64,000 bases of DNA from the NCBI RefSeq assembly GCF_032362555.1, contig NC_083535.1, forward strand, positions 7,130,001-7,194,000, read 5' to 3'. A program made the position numbers and the translations under genes. Shown here in pieces: positions 24,192-36,700 of this stretch (position 1 is its first letter; each line of letters starts with the position of its first letter). This DNA comes from Amyelois transitella. Its lineage: Eukaryota; Arthropoda; Insecta; Lepidoptera; Pyralidae. Below the pieces are notes generated by a model, which was not told the DNA's origin, did no database searches, and saw only the letters and a program-made list of their open reading frames with translations.

Positions 24192-24412
24192 CATGCCGTG
24201 TGGTGTCCGGCACTTAACAATAAGACCATGCCTTACCTTTTCCATGAATATGGTTATAGCCGACAAATAGAAAGTTGGGATTTTTGTAGGCGATCGGCTA
24301 GCAAACTAACTATTTGAATCTTAATTCAATTTATAACCCTATCATAGGAACGTGGCCTTTCATTCTTTTCAAAACGTTTGCTCTGTCTACCCGCAAAGGG
24401 TTGTATCTATCT
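24192..24412 (+). repeat. SINE-like family A, degenerate
   Basis: Head GCCGTGTGGTGTCCGGCAC, centre GGCGATCGGCTAGCAAAC, end GCTCTGTCTACCCGCAAAGG. The TATG tail is lost. Confidence 0.75.
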
Positions 24413-25384
24413 TATTTTGTGTAAGTATTTTACGGCGTCTTGGTTCACACAAAACGTATAAATTTTATTACAGTAAAAAAGAAAATGGTTATGAAGATCA
24501 GTTTTTTACGAGACTGAAAAACAAACTCATTAACTATCTCAAAGTTTACGCCTTACCTAAGGAATTTAACTACAGTCACTCCTTCCAAACCAAGATAAGA
24601 AAATTATGGTACGCTCTCAGATTTTGAATTTTTGTTAAAATAAAACATAGGTCAAATTCTTACTCAAATGAATTTCCTGCATCTCATAACGTCTTTTATG
24701 GATATCTTTAAAATAAACAGTGAAGCGTCGCAATCGTACTCAATCTCGTTAGAGGAGCCCTCTAACGAGGGAACTCTCGGCCAACTTTATGTTTGATAGT
24801 TCGTTCCTCACAACTCGAGTGAGGAAATTCCTCTTAAGTCGAGGGCGCCGGAGCCGACTTATAATACTGATATTTTCGAGTTGAGGTTGAGTCGAGTCAA
24901 GAAAATCTCGAGGTGACTTGTTTATCGCAGAGTATACAGGATAAGTAAAGGAAATCATAAGGCCATTGGAATGGAAGGAATCATTGCTGTGGTTTGAACA
25001 ATCAGGGTTTGCATTAGGCGTTTCGACGCTTGTCATATACGAGTATGCTTCGAAGATACCTGGACCACCTCTCATACACCAATCAAGGCAAGACAGCTAT
25101 CTCCTTATGAAATTGTTTTCCTTTTAAATGGTTTTATTAGTAAGTAGATAGTTAAATACAAGAACATTTATTGCAAAATCCAGAGCCTGGAATTACAGCT
25201 ATTCGATTTTATATCACGATTTCCTTGTTTTATTTCAAACGTACTGCTGACAATCACGCTACTGCTATGAAGGAAGGAACAAACGTGTTACGAGTTGTAT
25301 GTAGAAGGGAAAAATTGTCCGTGGTGGAAAATGCGCCGGCGCCGGCTTTTACCGCAGTGAGTCAGAGTGTGTTGCTGTGGAAAC

Positions 25385-28116
25385 ATGTGGCAGTGGGCGA
25401 CGGTGTGGCAGGTCGGCACCCTCGTGCTTGTCGCAGGGACCATCGACTTTTCCTTTTTTACACAGAAGCGTTTCGCACCATCGCGGGTAAGGTTTATTTT
25501 ATATTATCTTTCGCCCACGTTAAATGTACCCTATTTTCCATTTCCGTACTTCCACACTATAAGAGGGAAAGATGTACAAACAAACATTTTAATATTTGTA
25601 ATATTAGTATGAATCAATACGGTGTCTTTTTAAGATTTGATGAGAAAATGAAATCATTCTACCTTTGCGAATGAAGATTTATGTTTTGAACTATGTATCA
25701 AAATCGATATGTTCGATTTATAAAAAAGAATTATGTTCAAAATAAATTTTTAATGTCATAGTAACAGAAATTTAAAAGACAAAATATTTGTCAAACAAAC
25801 AAAAACTTCGTGTCAGGCAGGTTGGTTATTATACGGCACATAATAAAATTAAAACAGTAATGTTAAGAAGTTATGTTATCGCAATATGTCTATTAAAATA
25901 TGTGTTATATTTCTAAGATACCTTATATTCTTTTTGATTAATACAAAAAATAAGAATTCTTACCTTATTAAAATCTATGATTACTGACTGAATATTTTTA
26001 AAATCTCCACTGAAGTTATAGTATCGAATCCGAGTTTTAGTAATAGTAACCTGATTTAGCTTGTCTGAACAACATACATGATTTTCACACCTGGATAGAG
26101 TTTTTATAAAATAATTCTAGAGTGGTATCAGGGATACCTAATTATTATATATAAAATAACAATATAAAAAGTAACTTGTGTTAAGAAGAAAGAAAAAATA
26201 TAGAATGATCTTGTTATGGAGAAAACTAGGTAATCGAATATTTCCTATATGTTTTTATTTTGCTTTTTTGGGTAACATTATTTTAGTGGAATTAAGTACC
26301 TCACAAAAATGTTTGGCTTTTGACTAAGACTCTGCCTGCACCGTTAAATATTTAATAAATTTCTTTACTGCAATTAAGAGCTTCAGCATAATGAATAATC
26401 TTTAACTTACATGATTACGAAAATCATCTTACTTATAAATTGGTTCAGTTAAGATAAGATCTTTGTATATAAATAAGAATGATCAGCGGCGAACGCAGAG
26501 GCATTGGCTCGTGGAAGTTTAAACACCGGTGGTAACTTTATTTCCCCAGCTCGCGACGAATGTCAATGTTTACACATTATTTTTAAAGCATTATTGGATA
26601 TTACAGAATTATTAAAAGTAAATAATTAATCACGTTAATATATTTCTATTGAAATATACATATTTATGCTTATTATTGAGTGGAGGGTTCAATCGATCCA
26701 CCACACCCTCGAGTCTATCGTTTATTGTAAGCAATTTTAAAATATTTACTCCTCGCGTGAGAATTTTTTTTTAATTTGACATAATAACGTTTAACAATGA
26801 TTGATCACAAACAATACGGAACTAGATGGATATGTAGGTAATTACGTTAACGTTTTTTGATGCGAAATTATGATAGGCAAAAGTGATGGTTCTGTTCAGG
26901 AAATTAAGACGAGCAGTGTTAATTAGTAGTCACGCCAACTCGACTTTAATCAATTACACTATAATTATTGTGTTACAATTACAGTTTACATATATTTTTC
27001 TAACGTTATTTTATTTGTCTTATCCAAAATAGCTACTGACTTAACTATTATGTATCTAGTATCCCACAAATTGCTTCGTGTCAGTTTGTTTAAATAGAAA
27101 TAATTGTTACTTTCAAGGATTCTTAACAACTGTCTGTTGAATTTGAGATGTCGACGATTATTTAGGATAATAAAAGATTGTAAATAAGAACTATTTTAAG
27201 TAATTAATTGCCCAAGCGAAATTCGAACTTAATGATACTGTACGTCGTTTTATTACCGAAATAATTTTTGCGACTTACTAATTTTAAGCATTTTGTTTGA
27301 ACACATATGTACTTACCTGGAGCTAGCGTTTTAATTTGGTTTTGTATCAGTTTTCAAGCGTTGTACAAGCTCTTGTTTATTGCTAACATTAGTTATTGTT
27401 TCAGGTCGACTGTTATGATGTTCCTGCGATGACTCCTCATAGATTTGCACGTTCTTTAAATAATGGTAAGATTTATCTCGGTCACAAATATTTTTCAGGT
27501 AGTTGTCAAGTTTTTCTTGTTAAATTTTAGTACCATTTTTTTATTTCGTGCAGGGTGGCGTCCAATTCACAACCCCAGTAAAATAACTATGAGTACACCT
27601 GTTTATCCGCCGAATCCATTACTTAACCCAAATGAAATATTGTCCCGGCGAATAGACATTCTGCTTCCGGGTGGTAAGGAAATAGTAAAGGAGCATGCGA
27701 AACTGGTACAAGATATCAACAGTCTCAAACAAGTAGTGTTTATATCTCCTCTCGTAGATGAGAATCGAGATTATGATGACTCAGTCTTCCATGAAATGAT
27801 CGAGACGTCCACTACGGCCCGGCCTACACCTTATCCTTCGAAACAGTATAAAACTACTTCGTTTCCTATAATCCTAGTGGGCGGGGAAAGCCAGAACGAT
27901 CTCATCAAAACGCAACCTATGAAGTTTTCGAAGCCAATAAGTCTGGTGGGAACGTCCGTATCCCCGTTATTGAAACATCCATATCCTTTTGTGATGCAGG
28001 CGAAATCCCAACGGCCTTTCAAATTTTGTATGCATCCGATGCCGGCCATGTACACCACTACGACTCGACGTCCCAGTCTACTACAGAGACTAATTAATGC
28101 TATTATTCCGAGGTAG
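25385..28116 (+). CDS. Uncharacterised small secreted protein
   Basis: Three exons join in phase: 25385-25486, 27405-27465 and 27554-28116; 241 residues, stop TAG. The ATG opens MWQWATVWQVGTLVLVAG, a plausible signal peptide, followed by TIDFSFFTQKRFAPSR. The mature part is basic, with only two Cys by my reading (VDCYDV and KFCMHP), a Pro-rich PVYPPNPLLNPNE stretch, a Thr/Pro-rich ETSTTARPTPYPS stretch, and a basic C-terminus ending in INAIIPR. No transmembrane segment follows the signal. I do not recognise the family. Signal peptide, intact splice sites and a 562-base last exon without stops support a real gene, probably a lepidopteran or insect secreted factor. An acceptor-like TTTTACCGCAG just upstream (25345-25355) suggests a further 5' untranslated exon. 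Confidence 0.7.
25487..27404. other. First intron of the secreted-protein gene
   Basis: AT-rich intron without coding signal. TATATAAATAAG at about 26467, followed by GATCAGCGGCGAACGCAG, looks like a TATA box with an initiator and may be an internal promoter, though the spacing is short. Confidence 0.5.
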
Positions 28117-29032
28117 CTTTAGAATATTTGCAAAATGCTGTGATAAAGTCTGCTTTTCTATTACTAAAGTACAGTTGCGGGCATAAGTAGTATTGTTCTT
28201 ACAACGGTTACAATATAATATCAAACTGCTGGTAACTTTGATGACATCAATACAGAGCTGTAAAACTGCAATATAATGAGAGACAAAATATGAATATTAA
28301 TAACAAATGTTAAATCTTACTTTTGGAATATGTAAAAAATATCTCGTTTCAGTTTTTTGACAATTGTTTTTGTGTTACTTTTTTAGGTACTCCTGTTTAG
28401 CCTGAAATATTTTTTCATAGTAGATTAAGTCATTACAAGAAACATAAATTTATTGAATATACATGAATTTCCTATTTTAAACCTACATTTAATGTTGCAT
28501 TATGCCAATTAAGTTAATAATTGTAAACTAAATAATTTTTATTGTAAATAGATGCATTTTGTACAGTAACCCCGTGTTTCTTTTATCAGCTTTAAGTCGT
28601 GTAGATCGGAAGTGTGATACAAACCTATATTGAAGAGATGACATTTTGGTCAGCCGTCGTTCAAACGATCCCGTTAACAACATTGGGTAACACACAACAT
28701 GCGCGCGAGTCTATAGAACCATTCGCGTGTGCTACTTCTAATTACTGATGCCAATTATGTATTGTCTGATTTTTTACACTTTTACGCAGCGAAATGGAAA
28801 AGTTGAACGTCTTATGCATTATGACGAAATTCAATTTTTTATGCGTTTTACACGTTCTAGTGATGTAATTATTATGGTTGTCGCATTCGATCACGAAGCT
28901 TTATGTGCAATATTACATAAGTATCTCGTTGTGACACAGGTTTTTAGCACCTATTAGTGCTACAAATTTAATCTAAATGATAGTCCTAGATTTTAGCAGA
29001 TGTACTATATCCTAATTAGGTATTAACCCTAC

Positions 29033-29190
29033 AAATATTATAAATGCGAAAGTTTGTAGGTAAGGATGTGTGGCTGTGTTCGTGAGTCTTTAACATTTGC
29101 GTGAAAGATAAAGAAGGTTAGAGATTTTTCTTTGTTCACGTGAATCCTGTTTCTTTGTTCACGCGGACGAAGACGCGGGCACAGCTAGCA
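29033..29190 (+). repeat. Moth transposon fragment
   Basis: Runs from AATATTATAAATGCGAAAG to CGCGGACGAAGACGCGGGCA, the end strings of a common non-autonomous moth element. Confidence 0.6.
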
Positions 29191-29675
29191 TTTAATATAC
29201 TTTTTTATGTACCATTTGTTTCCTAAACCTCGACCTCGTTGCATCTTCACCTTTTTAAAGAGGAGCCGCGGGGTCCCATTGTGACCACGATGCGATCCTT
29301 ACTCCAGTAAGGAATGTTTTCCCCCCAAGCGACTCCCGTCTTTCCCCCAGCAACATTTGCAGTGGATCGAAACCATACAAAATCATGGTTATATTTTACA
29401 CGCGAGCGCAGTTGCGGGCATAAGTAGTATTGCACTTATTGCCAGCGATAAATAAGTCGATGTAGAGCATCAGTATGATGGCACAATGAAAGGCTTTTTT
29501 CATCGCTGTTTTGTAACGTCAATGTACTGCTCTTGCGAAAGTTCATGGGAATTTTATGTCTAGATAAGCTAGATGTTTGAGCTAAGATACTGTTTCGTGT
29601 TTAAAAGAAGTTTAAAAAGGTTAAGATCCATTAATTTTTATGGCTTATACTTGCCATTAATTTTTAATTTTTGCC

Positions 29676-29886
29676 ATTGATGTCGTAAAAGGCGACTAAG
29701 GGATAGGCTTACATGCTTGTGATTCTTTTTTTAGGCGATGGGCTAGCAACCTGTCACTATTTGGATCTCAATTCCATCATTAAGCCGAGCAGCTGAACGT
29801 GGCCATTCAGTCGTTTCGGGACTATTGGCTCTGTCTACCCCTTAAGGGATATAGACGACACTATATGTATGTATGTATGTATGTAT
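29676..29886 (+). repeat. SINE-like family A, 5' truncated
   Basis: Starts at GATGTCGTAAAAGGCGAC and runs through all 3' blocks to a tail of repeated TATG (four or more units). It is a good example of 5' truncation with a microsatellite tail. Confidence 0.85.
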
Positions 29887-30542
29887 TAATTTTTATGACT
29901 TGCTTGTCAATAAGTGCAGATACATATACATCTCTCTGAACATTATTGACCGTTAGTTAGAAAAGACAATGAATTTTAATTATATCTTGAAAATACAAAG
30001 AAGGATATCTATAATCCTAGTTATTGATGTATGAATATGTGTACCTACATTGTGGAAACATGGGTTTCCTACCCATGTTTCTTACAAATTTGCAAGGATA
30101 TTATGTATACTGTTACTGAAACAAACATGTATTTTTGAATATATCATTCATATATTAGGTAAGTACATATTTCTAAAAAGAACTATTCTTATTTCTATGA
30201 GACCTTGACTAAATATAATTTGGAAATACATTTGAAAAAAATTACAAACGTTCTTATCTTGTATGTACTATAACAATTACTCTAGAAAAAACTTATAAGG
30301 AACTTTGTCGAAATATTATAAAATATGTATATAATAAAAATTTTAACAACTAGATCTTACGTCACTACTTACTAACAAAGTTAAGTATAACACATTAGGG
30401 TTTAGGATAATTATTGTGTTGACCTTATAATAAAAATTCGCATGTCAAGTAAAGGGTCATATATCATATTTCATCATATGTATTTTAATTACTTTATTTA
30501 AGTACCATTAATGATTGTTATTTTATTAATAATTGTTTTTAT

Positions 30543-30660
30543 TCAGGTTTCTAAAACATCAATGGAAACAAAAGGTTGGCAAAGAAGAATACATTCATTT
30601 TTGTTGTGAGGGTGGCGAATAAGTTTAAACCTAGGAGTACAAAAGTGCACATGTAACACT
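30543..30660 (-). pseudogene. Decayed copy of the NCKX last exon
   Basis: The reverse complement aligns with the end of the neighbouring NCKX last exon and about 10 bases past its stop. A frame reads FATLTTKMNVFFFANL against [15 protein letters not shown], with a 3-base insertion and a changed C-terminus (LFPLMF stop). A stop lies just upstream of the open part and no convincing acceptor is present, so it is probably a truncated tandem duplicate. A rarely used alternative last exon is less likely. Confidence 0.7.
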
Positions 30661-30738
30661 ACATTTTGGCTTAATAGTTAATTTATTATTATTTATTGTT
30701 ATTTAACAAACAATGTAAATATTCAGATTTCCACCACA

Positions 30739-33700
30739 TCAATGGAAACACGTCGGGAGGTTGACTACGAAAAAGACATTCATTTCTATGAGTGTAGCGA
30801 AGATGATAAAACCGACGTACACCACAGAGCATGTGATGCCGACGCGCCAGTCCAGCTGGAACTTGTTGAGGGCCAGGCTGCCGTACAGGGCGAATAGGGT
30901 AGACAAAAGGGATATAGCACTGTATGATATTCCGCTAGAGTTCATTGCCACCTATGAGTAAAGATAATAATATATTTATTTATTGACAATATTCAGTGTT
31001 ATTGTAAAAGTTAGGCGGTGTTCATCCGCCGTCCGCTCCGCCATGAACCATGTTTCTTATGTGATTTATTAATTTTCTAATAATATTGTTAGTACTGGAT
31101 ATTGTCATTAAATAAAAATTCATGGTACAAGTACTAATATTTTAATGATCTTGTAGTTAGTTTTCCTTTTAATAATTTTCATTTGATATTAATAAATTGT
31201 AAAGAATTATATTATAACAACACATTACACAAAGTAAACAATGAATAATTAAAATTACCAATGACGATGATGCGCAAAAGGCTTATCGCATTACGCAATC
31301 TCTTTCAGGCTTTTAGGAGATTGTATTAGAATATAAGCTTGTATGCAATAAGCGGATAACGTAGGTTTTTGTCAAAAAGAAGTATGATGTGTGTACCTAA
31401 CACTTAACAATAAAAGTTACTCACGTAATGCTTGCCGGGCGTAGTAGGGTAGAACAACGCCTTAACAAGCCAGGGCAATCCCAAACACAACAGAATGTCG
31501 AAGGTGTTAGAGCCAATGGAATTACTGATACCCATCGTGCCATTGCCTGGAATAAAATATTAATATATCGTATTGTGAGTATGTTGGCGTGACGTTCTTT
31601 ATAGAATCAAAGAATATCACGAATTAAAGAGTAGGTAAATTTTTGTTTTAGTTAGTAATTCTTATATCAATTATCGCAAATGCCACGGGAGTATTCTTCT
31701 CTATGTGTATGCACTGGACTAGGTACGTTTGTGGGCAATTTCTTGAAAACATTTCAAGTTCATACAGGATTTATTAGCCAAAAAATAAAGTGTAGGTATG
31801 CAGATACCCAATAAGTAGTTTTTATCATAATTGTCGTGGTTTGAAACTGAACATGTAACATCATTAGTTTTTCCCTTTCATTTTCTTGTGTTTTTTCTTT
31901 GGCGTGAAGGGCTATCTGAACTTTAATGCCACCAGCAAACCAGCTGAACGTGGTCTTCGGATCATTTCGAAACAGTAGTTGTTGCTTTGTCTATCTTCTA
32001 AATGTCAAAGACATGATATTTGGTTATTTTTATGCTTGTATGCTAAAATATTAATTACCATGATTAGTAACCAGTACACTTGATACTGCTTCTGGGAGAC
32101 TCGTGCCAGCCGCTAAGATCGTGAGGCCAGTGATGCTATCCGGCAAATTTAAAGTGTCCCCTGCAAATTAACAATCTCATTTTCAGCTCCTGTTTCACAA
32201 CATGTAGGTAAGTACTAAACGCTCGCATCTGCATGAGGATAAGCAAATCACATGCTGCATTGCAGTTTAAATTCAATTGCTCTAGCATCGTATTACTCTC
32301 GCATTTTGCTTGGTTATTTAATAGATTCGCAGATACAATCACAAGAAAATTGCAAAATTCACAAAGTTACAAAAAATTGAGGTATTTAAAAAGAAATTGA
32401 AAAACGGAACATTTTTATTTGTGTAACAACGCTCAAAATCAAAATCGTTAGGTAAACATAGATAAAAAAAGGTAAACATAGATAAGAGGCAGTTGATTAA
32501 AAGCATTTTGTCAATAAGCAGTTTTCCTTAAAACACCGAACTGAAATTATAGAAGCAATATTAGTCGTAGCTTGTTTAATCTAACGTCCTGGTTATCTTA
32601 AATACCTATTTCAAATTTATTTTCTTGCCGCAGTAATTTTGAAATTACCTAATATAGTGATTATCCAAGCAACCAAGTAAGACACTCCTCCGATCCAAGA
32701 TATGCACATAATGAAGGTAAGTGGGTAGAGCGAGGGGTGACGGCGGCAGTCGGGGATGGTCAACCAGAGAAGCAGACTGATGGGCCAGGTTAGCAGCCAT
32801 AGGAACTTCTTCGCGATTGAAGTCTTCTCGTCTGGCCAAGACCAGATGGAACTATCGCTGCTGGTGTCTGAAAAGGTATAAGGCATCGATTGGCGCGTCT
32901 GGGAACCGAATATATTTTTACAAACTGCACAAATAAGTGACTATAAGTTCTCTCGTTGTGAACTAATTGAGGGGACTTTGAAGGATACTAAAGATACTAC
33001 TCGTACATACATTCCACTGATTTGCAGGAATATCCATATAAGGTCCTGCAAATTATTAGTAAAAATAGTATGCATGAAGATTAAAGTAACATTAACTCTG
33101 TGTTGATTATCTGAGCGAGGGTACAAGGCGTAACAAACACCATTGTTTTTTAAAGTAACAGTTATCAAATGACTGCAATTGTATGGAGTGTCCGGGATTA
33201 CTGTAGGATATCCTTTATAAGATAAGATTTAAGAGCGCCGGTGATCGCAAAGATAAGGAGCGTGGGTGGTTCAAATCCTACTCCGGCAACGTAACAATGT
33301 CTCTATTCTGTGTTAATGAGAGAAAATATCGAAAGGAAACCTGCACATCCAGGCGACAGCATGTGTGTGTAACCATGATCCATGGTGTTAAGGTTTCCTT
33401 GCAAAGATTGCGTACGTCAGACAGGATTCGTGTAATAACCTGACTCACCTAATCCAAGGTCGTGGTCGTAAGCGCACCTCGGGATTTGTAATAAGAGGTA
33501 GATCCTACTCACCAGAACCAGTAGAGTTGTGACGACGTGTCATCTCCATGCCTTCCTCCAAGTCCAAGTTAGGGTTGGTGCGACTCAGGCGGCGCGATAC
33601 ATCTTTCGCGTGTTGTTTTTCTGAAAACAGGTACATAAATTATAGCAAACTAACTGTAGCCGTATTTAAATATCTATAGATAAAGTCAACCTTCATTAGT

Positions 33701-36700
33701 TTGATTCCTACTTGATGTTCAATAGTAATAGAAAACAGTGAAGAAACCTGTATATTCAGGCAACTGGACGTATAAATGTTATCCGATGTGGGTAAAGTTT
33801 CCCCTAAAGAAAAGGTTGTGAAGGTCAGACGGGAGTTGCTTTGTATCGTCGACCTTTCTTATCCAATTCAGGATCACATGCACCCCGGGCTCCGAAGGTA
33901 TAACCAAGACTAAGGCCAGGAAAATTATAAATATACATAACATTTTTCCTACGAGTTTCAATTAGCTAACTATTATAAATAATATATTCTGTCTAATTAA
34001 AAAGATTATATAATTGTTAGCGATATTTACACTATACAATCCATTATTATTAATATTGCGTTTGTAACGATAAAAAAGGGAAAAATAATGAGTTGACCAT
34101 ACGTGTGAGATTTGATTATATTTCTCTATGACTAATATGACTAACGAGTAGTAGTAGTATTGCATAATTGTATCGGCATGTATTGTATGACAGCGTCTGT
34201 TGTGATGAGAAACAAACTTTCTCTGATAGACCTGGGTCTAGGAAGTCTTTATGTTTTTATTATTAAATATTTACAATTTTAGAACTTACTTCGATTCTAA
34301 CTCACTCTGTGTTATTTATCCCGTATATATATTTATGATTGCTAAAAGGTGCGGGTGCACTAAATGGAATCTGAGTTTTAGGAATCACTGAGTATTTGTG
34401 ATTTTTGGCTCTGTAAATGACCTGAAATGTGCGTGTGTGTTTTTATACATGAAAGCAGAAATTGACAAAACATTCAGTATAATTATTGGGTTAAAATATC
34501 TACCTACCTTTTATTAGTAGCGGAGTGATTTCTGTATATATTTTAGGTTTCTTGAAAATGCAACACCCTCCTTTGACAAAGTTGCCCAAGCGGCTGTTGA
34601 AGATCATCGCTGAAATTGTTGAAACATTGTTATTTTTAATCAAAAACAAAGAAGATCAAATACATTTATTTTTTCCTTCTGTTAGTCATGTTAAGTTAAT
34701 GACTAAGGGATAGGCTTACAAACTTGGGATTCTTCTTTAGGCGATGGGCTAGCAAACTGTCACTATTTGAATCTCAATTCTATCTATCATTAAACCAAAT
34801 AGCTGAACGTGGCCATTCACTCTTTTCAAGACTGTTGGCTCTGTCTACCCCGCAAGGGATATAGAAGTGACGATAAGTATGTATGTAAGTAATTTTCTTC
34901 TTTATATTAATTAAAAAAAACTTATTAAGATTTTTATTCAAAAAAGAAATTAAGAATAAAATATCTCCCAGAATTTTAATATTTTAACATGAAATTATTT
35001 AATATGTATATTATAAATGGATTCTTACTTAAAATGTATACAGTATACATAAGCACAAGCAGCAACGCCTCGTGCCAGTACACCTTGTTGTCCAGCAGTG
35101 TCAGGATCAGGGTCACCACGGCCACCGCGTACATCATGCAGTCCCGCGATATCGACCACCAGTCCAGGTTTATGACCTGGTTGACAAAGGAAGTATAAAT
35201 AAAAACATTTACAAAATACGACTGAACGCATTTGACATACCTACATAAATATTAACTTTTATACCACAATCCATAGCTGTACCCATACCAATCTTACGGT
35301 TACATTATTATATGAGCCGAATCATGGGAGGAGTACGATGGTGTGTATACAACATGAACATAAAGAAGGTTAATGTTCAAAAAAAAAATAAAGTTGTGAT
35401 AAATTTACTTGCTACGAACTACGACGTAGCAATCTACGATTTTCGAGTACTAAAATTTATTTTTTTGTAATTTTTTTCCATGTTTCATCCGAATTGTTTT
35501 TTTAAAACGAAAAAGGAGTTATAATAATAAAATTTTGTAGTCTGCATTGTGTAGAACGATTATTGAAGAGACCAACACTAACCACAACGGCATCGCACAT
35601 GATTTGTTGCAGTGGTTTAAAATTGTAGGTATTTATAATTTCATATTTCCTTGTTTACATATTCAATACTTGTTTGTTGAAAATGCAAACAGCTACATAC
35701 ATGACACAAAGCACTCAAAATTAAGAGCTAACAATATTTGTTTAAATAAATTCAGTGAACATACTCTGCCAGCAAAGAAAGCGCAACAGGCTGGCACAGC
35801 TAGTACGTTGAAGACCGCGGACCCAACGATAGCTCCCACGCCCAGGTCTCCCTGGGTCACGAAGGTACCCACGCAGTTAATGAACAGCTCTGGGCTAGAA
35901 CTAGCAGCCGCCATGAAAGTGGCTCCAGCGATGTCTGGCTCCATTGTTAGACCTGGAATTGTTTTTTTATACTTATGTCATAATTTCTTTCTTTCTTTCA
36001 CGAAAAGACCATCATGCCTAAATAAATAATAGTACCATTCCATCTATTTCCCATGGATGTCGTAAAAGGCGGCTAAGGGATAGCCTAACAAAATTTCGGA
36101 ATTCCGTGACTCAGGTTTTTATTGGACTCCGGTCTGTTTGAACTCCGCAACCATTGCAGGGCAACCTAAACAATTTCAGATCATCGTTATCCAATTACAG
36201 GTTTCTTCCCGATGTTTTTTCCTTATCGTAAAGTATTCCATTATTTCTCCTCTCTCTCTCCGAGCTCTGGTACACCCTCTGTTGGGTATAGGCATCCATT
36301 GTTATATAAAATAAACATAGTAATTGAAAATAATGTGTAAATACATACATACCTTTTGTTCTTGGTCAATACCAAGAACAATCGTTCACAGAGAAACATC
36401 CCCCCTTCTGTTCATACAAACCAAAAGCACGGGGAGTCAAGTTATTTGCAGGCTACTGTGCGTAAACTTTAAATATTTATACCCAGGCGTCAAAGGCTTT
36501 ACACATACCTCAAAGACTAACATGCATTCAAGTATAACACTCTATTAACTTTGTCACTTACGATCGCATATCATGTCGATGGCAGGCACGAAGTATTGCT
36601 CGCAGACCGCCCCGAGCAGGAGGAAACAGTACACGGCCAGGACACAATGCACCACGATGAAGCCCTGGAAATTTATTTATTAGAGATAAATTTCCAGGAC

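Larger units (their letters stand above)
17471..25300. other. Gene-poor AT-rich intergenic region
   Basis: No gene can be supported over almost 8 kb. It contains SINE-like copies (17975-18245, 24192-24412), a 193-bp tandem duplication (23531-23916) and transposon scraps. There is a GC-richer patch near 18726-18830 that follows an acceptor-like TTTTGTTTCAG, and another near 22900-23005 with CACGTG and a donor-like GGAG/GTGCGT. Either could be an untranslated exon, but neither shows coding potential. Confidence 0.6.
28117..30542. other. Intergenic region, convergent genes
   Basis: Lies between the secreted-protein gene and the minus-strand NCKX gene. It should hold both 3' UTRs. It contains a transposon fragment (29033-29190), a SINE-like copy (29676-29886), and a repeated string AGTTGCGGGCATAAGTAGTA at about 28173 and again at 29410. 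No gene is supported. Confidence 0.6.

Noticed and set aside
24749-25075. Minus-strand 108-codon open frame with Arg- and Ser-rich translation
   Set aside because: No known motif, no splice partners and no methionine context. The underlying DNA is full of short CTCGAG/GAGTCG repeats, so I treat it as non-coding.
29247-29435. Minus-strand 62-codon open frame
   Set aside because: No motif, and it overlaps a string repeated at 28173, so it is probably part of a repeat.
33265-33295. A functional tRNA gene
   Set aside because: Only a T-arm and part of an acceptor stem are recognisable; there is no anticodon arm. It is a tRNA-derived SINE head.
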